A stretch of DNA of 12,755 nt, from the NCBI GenBank assembly GCA_017997515.1, contig JAGOEY010000031.1, positions 1 to 12,755 on the forward strand, written 5' to 3'. Shown here in pieces: positions 6,766 to 12,755 of the stretch. The stretch's first letter is position 1; every line of letters starts with the position of its first letter. Below the pieces are notes generated by a model that saw nothing but the letters and a program-made list of their open reading frames with translations, was not told the DNA's origin and made no database searches. Origin of the DNA: Burkholderiaceae bacterium (GTDB taxonomy: Bacteria > Pseudomonadota > Gammaproteobacteria > Burkholderiales > Burkholderiaceae). The position numbers were made by a program, and so were the translations under genes.

Positions 6766-7479
6766 ATGGATGTGTGGCGCGTACTGGTGGTTGAAGACAA
6801 TCCGGAAATGCGTGTTTTCTTTTCCGACTGCATCGCACGCTCCCCCGCTCTTGCGCTGGCGGGAAGTGTGGGCACGGTGGCCCAGGCAAAAAGTTGGCTG
6901 AATTTCAACGCGTTGTCGCTGAACGTGCTGCTGGTGGACCTGGGTTTGCCCGACGGCAGTGGGCTGGATGTGATCCGCCACGCCATCAAGTGCAATCCGG
7001 CCTGCGAAGTGCTGGTTATTTCGATGTTTGGCGACGAAGACAATGTGCTGGCCAGCATTGAAGCCGGCGCACTGGGCTACATCCACAAAGACTCCGCCCC
7101 CGAAGATGTGGCGCAAACCATCATCGACATGCGCGCCGGGGCGTCCCCGATCTCGCCCATGATCGCCCGCAGAGTGCTTGCCAAATACCGCAGCCTGGAA
7201 CAAAAGACGCCACCAGCACAACCGCAACAACCAGGCACCACCGCAGCCAGGGGCCCGCAGCCCCTGCCTGCCGAAGGATTTTTATCCACCCGTGAGCAGC
7301 AAGTGCTGGCCTTGGTGGCACGCGGCTTTTCCCATGCGGAAATAGCCCGGCTGCAGGAGCTGAGCGTGCACACGGTGCACACCCACATCAAAAACCTGTA
7401 CGCCAAGCTGTCGGTACATTCCAAAACCGAAGCCATCTACGAGGCCACACGTATGGGTCTGTTGACGGACAGGGACTAG
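6766..7479 (+). CDS. NarL/LuxR-type response regulator
   Basis: This is a two-domain cytoplasmic transcription regulator, 237 residues from ATG 6766. The receiver domain starts MDVWRVLVVEDNPEM, with acidic pair E10-D11, phosphoacceptor D58 (LLVDLGLPDGSG), S86 and K108 (GYIHKDS). A Pro/Gln-rich linker (about 148-170) leads to a LuxR-type helix-turn-helix: LSTREQQVLALVARGFSHAEIA, then LSVHTVHTHIKNLYAKL. In-frame ATGs exist at 6736 and 6757; 6766 is chosen because AGGA (6754-6757) is 8 bp upstream and the receiver begins immediately. The histidine kinase gene follows 4 bp later, so they form a cognate pair. Its targets are unknown; the divergent SDR cluster is the nearest candidate. Confidence 0.93.
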   Translation: MDVWRVLVVEDNPEMRVFFSDCIARSPALALAGSVGTVAQAKSWLNFNALSLNVLLVDLGLPDGSGLDVIRHAIKCNPACEVLVISMFGDEDNVLASIEAGALGYIHKDSAPEDVAQTIIDMRAGASPISPMIARRVLAKYRSLEQKTPPAQPQQPGTTAARGPQPLPAEGFLSTREQQVLALVARGFSHAEIARLQELSVHTVHTHIKNLYAKLSVHSKTEAIYEATRMGLLTDRD

Positions 7480-7483
7480 GAAA

Positions 7484-9373
7484 TTGTTTAAACACGTTCC
7501 AGCGGTGCCTTACACCACCATTCGCTACAGCGGCATCTGGCGTCACACCAGGCTGTGGGTGTTTGTGGCACTCATGGCCCTGGCATCGTTGGCCAAGGCC
7601 GAACTGGTCCTGACAGAAGCCAGACTGAACCCCGTGGAGGGTGCCGCAGACAGTGGCTCCACCGTGGTGCTGCCCTACTTGTGGGACCGGTCACAGCCGG
7701 CCCAGTCTGCGGTGGCCGAGTTTGTGTTCAATTTCGATATGCCTGCGTTGGCGGCAGAGCCCTACGGCCTGTTCGCAGCCAAAATGGCCAACGCTTATGA
7801 AGTGACGGTGAACGGCAGGCATATTGAACAGTTCGGCTCCATGCGCTGGCCCGCATGGGAAGACGCCAAACTGCCCCGCATCATCCCGCTGGGCCACACC
7901 TTGCGGGTGGGGCCGAACGAGCTGCGGGTTCGGATTCGGGGGGACGCCGGGCGCCAGGGCGGTTTATCCCCTTTGTTGATAGACACCATGCCGCAGGCCC
8001 AAGACGCCTACCTCGATGTGTGGTTGTGGCGTGTGCCTGCGCGGCTGGGTGTGGTGGTGTTCAGCGCCTTGGTGGGTTTGATGGGCCTGGCTTTGTGGCT
8101 GACGCAGGTTCAGCAGTTGCCAGGGCAGCGTCCGCACCGCGACCGTTTGTACCTTTACGGGGGTCTGGCGGAGTTTTTTTGGGTGTTTCGGGTCGCCGAC
8201 TCCCTCATTGAAAACCCTCCCCTGCCCGTAGCGTGGTGGTCGGTGCTTTCTTCCTTGTCACTGGGCGCATGGGCATGCCTGACCACCTTGTTTTGTATGG
8301 AGCTGGTGGGCTGGGGCCAGGCCCGGTGGGCACGCGCCATGCGGGGCTGGCTGGGCACACTGTGGGTTGCTGGTGGGTTTGCCGCCATTGCGGGCTGGGT
8401 GTATGCCCAGCCTCTGGTGTTGACCGTTTGGTACAGCCTGTTGGGGCTGACTTTTTTGCTGTTTTGTGTCGCGTTTTCGTACCACAGCCTGTTCAAGCGC
8501 AAAGATCTGGGCAGCAGGCTTTTGGCTTTTGCCATCGCCGCCAACGTGGTGGTGGGCCTGGCGGATCTCTACCGTTTGCGGCTCAACCCCTCCATCACGG
8601 GCAGCAGTGCCTTGTATTTTTCATCCATGCTGTTCGGGCTGGCGGCCAGTGTGGTGGTGCTGATGCGCTTCAGGGCAGCCACAACCCACGCTGCGCACCT
8701 GCAGGCCACCCTGGCGCAGCAGGTGGCGGACAAAGGCCTGGAGCTGGAACAATCGTACGCACACATGGCCAGCCTGGCGCAGCAGCAGGCCCGCAGTGCG
8801 GAGCGCACGCGCATTCTGCGCGATATGCACGATGGCGTGGGCATGCACATCAGCGTAGCGCTGCGCCAGTTGCAAAGCGGCCAGGCGCAGACAGGTGATG
8901 TGGTCGGCATGCTGCAAGAGGGGTTGGACCAGCTCAAGCTGTCCATCGACGCGCTGAATTTGCCACCGGGCGATGTGACGGCACTGCTGGCCAATGTGCG
9001 TTACCGCCTGGAGCCGCGCCTGCGCAGCGTCGGCGTCACGGTGTACTGGCTGGTGGAAGACGCTCCCCTGCTGCCCCATCTGGACGACAAAGCCATGCGG
9101 CATTTGTTGTTCATGGTGTACGAGGCGATTTCCAACGTCCTGCAACACGCACGCGCCACGACGCTGCATATTGAATTGGTGCACATCGACGGGGGCAGCA
9201 GAATCCGTTTGACGGACAACGGCATCGGTTTTGACGTCACACAGCCCCCACGCAAAGGCCTGCAATCCATGCAGGAACGGGCCTTGGCCATTGGCGCAGA
9301 GTTGACCCTGCAAAGCACCCCAGGGGAAAGCGTGGTGACGGTGTGGATTGCCCCCCAGCCAGGCCCGCTATAA
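7484..9373 (+). CDS. Membrane sensor histidine kinase, NarX/ComP-like type, 629 aa
   Basis: This is an inner-membrane sensor kinase paired with the preceding response regulator. Residues 24-39 form a hydrophobic signal anchor. Residues 40-185 look like an extracytoplasmic sensory domain (beta-rich; VTVNGRHIEQFG and LRVGPNELRVRI resemble a galactose-binding jelly-roll). About seven membrane spans follow (186-206, 222-238, 250-273, 288-308, 311-333, 345-361, 377-395), an arrangement like 7TMR-DISM receptors. A coiled linker (405-440) precedes the dimerisation helix with phosphoacceptor H449 in RTRILRDMHDGVG. The ATPase domain has E547/N551/H555 (EAISNVLQHA), DNGIGFD (578-584) and KGLQSMQERA (591-600). 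Start is TTG 7484, with AGGGA 8 bp upstream; the first in-frame ATG would cut the hydrophobic segment. The ligand is unknown. Confidence 0.9.
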   Translation: MFKHVPAVPYTTIRYSGIWRHTRLWVFVALMALASLAKAELVLTEARLNPVEGAADSGSTVVLPYLWDRSQPAQSAVAEFVFNFDMPALAAEPYGLFAAKMANAYEVTVNGRHIEQFGSMRWPAWEDAKLPRIIPLGHTLRVGPNELRVRIRGDAGRQGGLSPLLIDTMPQAQDAYLDVWLWRVPARLGVVVFSALVGLMGLALWLTQVQQLPGQRPHRDRLYLYGGLAEFFWVFRVADSLIENPPLPVAWWSVLSSLSLGAWACLTTLFCMELVGWGQARWARAMRGWLGTLWVAGGFAAIAGWVYAQPLVLTVWYSLLGLTFLLFCVAFSYHSLFKRKDLGSRLLAFAIAANVVVGLADLYRLRLNPSITGSSALYFSSMLFGLAASVVVLMRFRAATTHAAHLQATLAQQVADKGLELEQSYAHMASLAQQQARSAERTRILRDMHDGVGMHISVALRQLQSGQAQTGDVVGMLQEGLDQLKLSIDALNLPPGDVTALLANVRYRLEPRLRSVGVTVYWLVEDAPLLPHLDDKAMRHLLFMVYEAISNVLQHARATTLHIELVHIDGGSRIRLTDNGIGFDVTQPPRKGLQSMQERALAIGAELTLQSTPGESVVTVWIAPQPGPL

Positions 9374-9412
9374 GAAAAATCTCAGTCGGGTCCGGTGGGC
9401 GGCATCACAGAA

Positions 9413-11245
9413 TCAAAAAGCCTCTTCCGGCAGCGCGGCACAGGTCAGGTCGCGCTGCGACACCACCGCGAGCCAGGCACTGATTTTTGGCAGCTCATAG
9501 TGGTAAAAATAGCGTGTAGCGCCCATGCTGCCTACGCCAAAAGCTATTGATTTAGTAGCATCGTTGCCCTGCACCACGCGCGCCACGTCCAGCCAGATCC
9601 AGGCCAGCACCATGTGGCCAAAGGCCTGCATGTAGGGCACGGCGTTGGCCAGCGCGTCGCTGGGGTTGCCGGTGGCCCATGCGGCTTGTGTGGCGGCCTC
9701 GACCTGCTGCAGTGCATCGCGCAGCGCGGTGGCATATGCGCCCAGCTCCGGGTGGCCCGCGGTTTGTTCGATGGTGGTGTGGATGCGCTGTGCCAGCAAC
9801 TGCAGGCCACGCCCGCCTTCCATCAGAACCTTGCGCCCCAGCAGGTCGGCCCCCTGAATGCCGTGGGTGCCTTCATGGATCATGTTCAGGCGGTTGTCGC
9901 GCCAGTACTGCTCCACCGGGAAGTCACGGGTGTAGCCGTAACCGCCGTGCACCTGGATCGCCAGCGAGTTGGCCTCCAGGCACCATTCGCTGGGCCAGCT
10001 TTTGGCGATGGGGGTCAGCACTTCGAGCAGCAGGCGGGCATCGTCGGCGGCCTCGGGTGTGCCGGTGTGCTGCTCGTCCACCAGGCGGGCGCAATACAAC
10101 TCCAGCGCCAGCGCACCTTCGCAGTACGACTTCTGCGCCAGCAGCATCCGTTTGACATCTGCGTGTTCAATGATGCGAATCTGGGCCTGCGCGGCATCTT
10201 TGCCGCCGGGGCCGACCGGGCGGCCCTGGGGGCGGTTTTTGGCGTAGTCGAGCGAGGCGTAATACCCCGCCATACCCAGCATGACAGCGGCTGTGCCCAC
10301 ACCAATACGCGCCTCGTTCATCATGTGGAACATGCAGCGCAGGCCTTCGTGCGGTTTACCCACCAGGTAACCCACAGCACCGGCCTGGCCGTCCACCGGG
10401 TATTTACCTTCACCAAAGTTGAGCAGCGTATTCGTGGTGCCGCGCCAGCCGAGTTTGTGGTTCAGCCCGGCCAGGGCCACGTCGTTGCGCACACCGGTCA
10501 ATTGGCCATCGGTGCCCACCATCTTTTTGGGCACGATAAACAGCGAGATGCCGCGGGTGCCCGGAATCAGCTTGCCGTCGGGGCCAGGGATCTTGGCCAG
10601 CACCAGGTGGATGATGTTCTCGGTCAGCTCATGTTCGCCGCTGGAGATCCACATCTTGTTGCCCTTGAGGCGAAAGCGTGGGCCGAGTGGGTCCGCTTCG
10701 CTGCCCGGGCCGTCCGGCACGGCACGGGTGGCCACGTCGCTCAGAGACGAACCCGCCTGCGGCTCGGACAGGCACATGGTGCCCGCCCAGCGGCCCGAAA
10801 ATTCGTTCAGCGCGAACACCTCTTTTTGTGCCTCGGTGCCGTGCACCATCAACAGGCCCGCGTTGCCCTTGGTCAGCATGTTGGAGCCAATACTCACCGA
10901 AGCCATGGCAAAAAACGCGTTGGCAGCCGCCTCCACCGTGTAGGGCAACTGCATGCCGCCAATGTCGTAGTCCTGCGACGCACTCAGCAGGCCGGACTCC
11001 ACAAACGCCTTGTGTGCGTCGTGGGTGGCCTGCGGCAAGATGACTTTTTCACCATCAAAATGCGGCTCCTGTGTGTCCACCAGGCGGTTAAACGGGGCGT
11101 ATTTTTCGCGGGCAATCCGTTCGCAGGTGTCGAGCACGGCATCAAAGGTTTCGCGCGAATGGTCGGCAAAACGGCTGCGCTGGTCGAGTGTTTCGGCGTT
11201 GAGCCAGTCGTAGAGCAGGAAGTCGATGGTGGGGCGGAGTGCCAT
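9413..11245 (-). CDS. Acyl-CoA dehydrogenase (long form with C-terminal extension), 610 aa
   Basis: This cytoplasmic FAD enzyme introduces the alpha,beta double bond in an acyl-CoA. Its length and layout match the roughly 600-residue dehydrogenases typified by DmdC-like enzymes, with an extra C-terminal helical domain. Motifs are MCLSEPQAGSSLSDV (157-171, FAD/substrate loop), KGNKMWISSGEH (194-205), LGWRGT (265-270), NEARIGVGT (310-318), QVHGGYGYTRDFPVEQYWRD (431-450) and HEGTHGIQ (457-464), where E458 is the expected catalytic base. The C-terminal part ends RYFYHYELPKISAWLAVV. Start ATG 11245 has AAAGGA 8 bp upstream; the frame is open further but without family similarity. Residues 561-580 are encoded by a stretch resembling the interspersed repeat. 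It lies 29 bp after the glycosyltransferase-like gene and converges on the kinase gene. Confidence 0.95.
   Translation of the reverse strand: MALRPTIDFLLYDWLNAETLDQRSRFADHSRETFDAVLDTCERIAREKYAPFNRLVDTQEPHFDGEKVILPQATHDAHKAFVESGLLSASQDYDIGGMQLPYTVEAAANAFFAMASVSIGSNMLTKGNAGLLMVHGTEAQKEVFALNEFSGRWAGTMCLSEPQAGSSLSDVATRAVPDGPGSEADPLGPRFRLKGNKMWISSGEHELTENIIHLVLAKIPGPDGKLIPGTRGISLFIVPKKMVGTDGQLTGVRNDVALAGLNHKLGWRGTTNTLLNFGEGKYPVDGQAGAVGYLVGKPHEGLRCMFHMMNEARIGVGTAAVMLGMAGYYASLDYAKNRPQGRPVGPGGKDAAQAQIRIIEHADVKRMLLAQKSYCEGALALELYCARLVDEQHTGTPEAADDARLLLEVLTPIAKSWPSEWCLEANSLAIQVHGGYGYTRDFPVEQYWRDNRLNMIHEGTHGIQGADLLGRKVLMEGGRGLQLLAQRIHTTIEQTAGHPELGAYATALRDALQQVEAATQAAWATGNPSDALANAVPYMQAFGHMVLAWIWLDVARVVQGNDATKSIAFGVGSMGATRYFYHYELPKISAWLAVVSQRDLTCAALPEEAF
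9501..9560 (-). repeat. Repeat-like segment inside the acyl-CoA dehydrogenase gene (third, divergent copy)
   Basis: Read on the minus strand, this segment starts TGCTACTAAATCAATAGC and ends GCTACACGCTATTTTTACCA. Against copy 1 (716-775) an ungapped comparison by eye gives 37 identities in 60, strongest in the TGCTACT head, ATAGCT, GGGCGCT and CGCTATTTT parts. It is read in frame as residues 561-580 of the dehydrogenase. Part of the right half encodes family-typical residues (RYFYHYEL), so some of the match may be coincidental. Confidence 0.45.
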
Positions 11246-11274
11246 GAAAAAAATCCTTTGGGGGAAACAGATGG

Positions 11275-12183
11275 TTAATGCGCCCAGGGGTACGGCACGG
11301 GCTTCCACCGTCGCCCGATGAGCTTGAGCCAGTTGCGTTGCCACTTGGGGCGGGCGTTGAACTGCAGCTTGGGCACGATGCGCTGCGCGGGGTCGATCTC
11401 GGGCCAGTGCGCCAGCCACTGCGCCAGGCTGCTGCCCGCATAACGGGCGAAGAAGGTGGCCAGGTCGCCCCGAAACTCTTTGAACACGTGGTAGTGCAGA
11501 ACAGCCACATCGGCCGGGTACACCGGGATGTTTTTCAAATCCAGCACGGCCGACAAGGCGATCTGCTCAACGGTGTTGATCTGCACCAGCGGGTAGATGG
11601 CATCGATGGCGTCGATAGTCTCTTGCAGCAGGCCAAGCTGGTCACCGCGCAGGCCAATCACGCCGGAATTCCAGAGTGTCATACCGGTGCGCAGGTGCTG
11701 CTCTGTGCCACACACCCGGAACGGCTGTGCCCGGATGGCGCGGTACAGGCGGCCTTTGGAGTTGGTCTCGTGCCGGGTGCCTTCGACCGTGCCTTCACTC
11801 TGGTGCAGAAACACCTCACCCTGGGTAATGCGGGCAAAAACCGGGGTGATGGGGGCGGTGAATGTGGTGTCGGAATCCACAAACATATACCCGTCACCCG
11901 CGCTAGCACCCGTGCTCTGCATCGCCCACTGCACCACACAGGATTTGATGCGGTGTACGTAGTTGATGCTGCCGCGCCAATCATGCAACTGCGTGGCAGA
12001 CAAAGGCAGATACCGCACCGAGGTGTGTGTACCCAGAATACGTTCAAAGTGGGTGGGGTCGTCGGTGGCGACCAGCAGCGTGAAGTCTGCCGGGTCGTGC
12101 CAGCGCCACAGCGACAGGATGGAGTAAATGGCCTCGTCACGGTAGCAGTCTGCACCGTGGGCCATGTAGATCAGGTAGTTCAA
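11275..12183 (-). CDS. Putative GT-A-fold glycosyltransferase-like protein, 302 aa
   Basis: I do not recognise a named family. The N terminus (NYLIYMAHGADCYRDEAIYSI) looks like the first beta strand and helix of a nucleotide-sugar transferase. FTLLVATDDPTHF (34-46) resembles a second strand, and GYMFVDSDTTF (98-108) contains a DxD-type motif (D103-S-D105) of the kind that binds metal and sugar nucleotide. GMTLWNSGVIGL and NTVEQIALSAVL also fit GT-A enzymes such as family 8-like proteins. No signal peptide or membrane helix is seen. The C terminus is basic and tryptophan-rich (WQRNWLKLIGRRWKPVPYPW). The start is taken as TTG 12183: an in-frame TGA lies four codons upstream, and the first ATG (12165) would remove the first strand. 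It sits between thiolase and acyl-CoA dehydrogenase genes. Confidence 0.6.
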   Translation of the reverse strand: MNYLIYMAHGADCYRDEAIYSILSLWRWHDPADFTLLVATDDPTHFERILGTHTSVRYLPLSATQLHDWRGSINYVHRIKSCVVQWAMQSTGASAGDGYMFVDSDTTFTAPITPVFARITQGEVFLHQSEGTVEGTRHETNSKGRLYRAIRAQPFRVCGTEQHLRTGMTLWNSGVIGLRGDQLGLLQETIDAIDAIYPLVQINTVEQIALSAVLDLKNIPVYPADVAVLHYHVFKEFRGDLATFFARYAGSSLAQWLAHWPEIDPAQRIVPKLQFNARPKWQRNWLKLIGRRWKPVPYPWAH

Positions 12184-12290
12184 TTCGGGTGCTCACCAGC
12201 GGTGGTTGGAAAGGGTTGAGGCATCCATACAAGGTATCGATGCCGCACCATTTTCCAATGAAGTCGTGGTCGGGTCAGCACCTCACCGAA
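12184..12290. repeat. Large nested imperfect palindrome filling the intergenic spacer
   Basis: Nested inverted arms are visible. TTCGG (12184-12188) pairs with CCGAA (12286-12290). GGTGCTCACC (12188-12197) pairs with GGTCAGCACC (12273-12282) with one mismatch. TTGGAAA (12206-12212) pairs with TTTCCAA (12252-12258). GGCATC-c-ATAC (12220-12230) pairs with GTAT-c-GATGCC (12234-12244) around an AAG loop. The outer ends abut the thiolase stop codon and the TTG start of the next gene. There is no T-run, so it is not a standard terminator. The outer left arm contains, on the minus strand, GGTGAG, the only candidate ribosome-binding sequence of the downstream gene. Confidence 0.75.
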
Positions 12291-12755
12291 TCACAGCACC
12301 TCAAACACGCCAGCCGCGCCCATGCCGCCACCAATACACATGGTGACCACCACCCGTTTGGCACCACGGCGTTTGCCTTCAATGAGGGCGTGGCCGGTGA
12401 GGCGCTGGCCGCTGACGCCATAAGGATGGCCCACAGCAATGGCACCGCCGTTGACGTTCAGGCGGTCGGCCGGAATGCCGAGTTTGTCGCGGCAGTACAG
12501 CACCTGCACGGCAAAAGCTTCGTTCAGCTCCCACAGGTCAATGTCTTGCACTGTCAGGCCCAGGCGCTTGAGCACCTTGGGGATGGCAAACACCGGGCCA
12601 ATGCCCATTTCGTCCGGCTCACAGCCTGCGACCGCAAAGCCCAGAAAGCGGCCCAGCGGTTGCAGGCCTTTTTGGGCGGCCAGCTTTTCGTGCATGACCA
12701 CCACGGCACCACCGCCGTCAGAGAACTGGCTGGCATTACCTGCGGTGATCAGGCC
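12291..12755 (-). CDS. Thiolase (acetyl-CoA C-acyltransferase), C-terminal 154 residues, cut by window edge
   Basis: The reverse strand is open from the window edge to a TGA at 12291-12293, giving the C-terminal part of a thiolase. Visible motifs, in order, are [49 protein letters not shown] with the catalytic histidine (GHP), and [15 protein letters not shown] with the catalytic acid-base cysteine. These are the standard second and third thiolase signatures. The N-terminal nucleophilic cysteine lies outside the window. The enzyme should cleave 3-ketoacyl-CoA with CoA, or run in the condensing direction. Thiolysis is the last step of beta-oxidation, consistent with the acyl-CoA dehydrogenase gene downstream on the same strand; hydratase and hydroxyacyl-CoA dehydrogenase genes are not in the window. 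Confidence 0.95.
   Translation of the reverse strand, partial: GLITAGNASQFSDGGGAVVVMHEKLAAQKGLQPLGRFLGFAVAGCEPDEMGIGPVFAIPKVLKRLGLTVQDIDLWELNEAFAVQVLYCRDKLGIPADRLNVNGGAIAVGHPYGVSGQRLTGHALIEGKRRGAKRVVVTMCIGGGMGAAGVFEVL

Noticed and set aside
9374..9412. Rho-independent terminator between the kinase and acyl-CoA dehydrogenase genes
   Set aside because: The 39-bp convergent gap has A-rich runs but no GC stem next to a T-run on either strand.
9614..11278. A 554-codon plus-strand open frame opposite the acyl-CoA dehydrogenase gene
   Set aside because: It is antisense to a clearly conserved enzyme, its composition is rich in His, Gln and Ala as expected from the complement of GC-rich codons, and it shows no recognisable domain.
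12184..12290. Integron attC recombination site in the palindromic spacer
   Set aside because: The size and symmetry are suggestive, but the required GTTRRRY and RYYYAAC core sites are not at the proper places and there is no integrase or cassette array nearby.
1..12755. A defence, phage, transposon or secondary-metabolite system
   Set aside because: All genes are assignable to tRNA modification, transcription, acyl-CoA/redox metabolism, signalling or one glycosyltransferase-like protein; no nuclease, integrase, transposase or toxin-antitoxin signature is visible.

Overview
The window is high-GC, densely coded chromosomal DNA. It most resembles a member of the Comamonadaceae (Betaproteobacteria; Rhodoferax, Polaromonas or Acidovorax-like). 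That placement rests on recalled protein similarity and on a short interspersed repeat that I associate with this family; it is an inference, not a search result. Eleven intact protein-coding genes and two genes cut by the window edges are supported. I see no tRNA, rRNA, CRISPR array, transposase, integrase or phage gene.

Layout. Positions 1-513 (minus) hold the N-terminal third of tex. A 295-bp divergent spacer (514-808) contains one copy of the repeat. Positions 809-1750 (plus) are trhO, a tRNA-uridine hydroxylase, overlapped by a small glutathione-transferase-like gene (1744-2391). Only 3 bp separate this pair from a converging five-gene minus-strand cluster (6574 down to 2395). In transcription order that cluster is a short-chain dehydrogenase, a PaaI-type hotdog thioesterase, a second copy of the repeat, a zinc-free NADP-dependent oxidoreductase, a long glutathione-transferase-like protein, and a second short-chain dehydrogenase. 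Spacings of 12 bp, 11 bp and an ATGA overlap suggest one transcript, with an 87-bp break at the repeat.

A divergent spacer (6575-6765) separates this cluster from a two-component pair on the plus strand: a NarL/LuxR-type response regulator (6766-7479) and a multi-pass membrane histidine kinase (7484-9373). Converging on the pair is a minus-strand group: the C-terminal part of a thiolase (12291-12755, cut by the window), a GT-A-like putative glycosyltransferase (11275-12183) and a 610-residue acyl-CoA dehydrogenase (9413-11245).

The metabolic theme is acyl-CoA and carbonyl chemistry: acyl-CoA oxidation, thiolysis, thioester hydrolysis, ketone or alcohol interconversion, enone reduction and glutathione conjugation. 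The divergent two-component system is the obvious local candidate regulator, but no target site is proven.

The most unusual features are non-coding or structural. The whole 107-bp thiolase/glycosyltransferase spacer is one large nested imperfect palindrome. The interspersed repeat occurs twice between genes, and a recognisable relative lies in frame inside the acyl-CoA dehydrogenase gene. The glycosyltransferase-like gene also sits oddly inside a beta-oxidation gene group. I found no convincing new multi-gene defence or mobile system.
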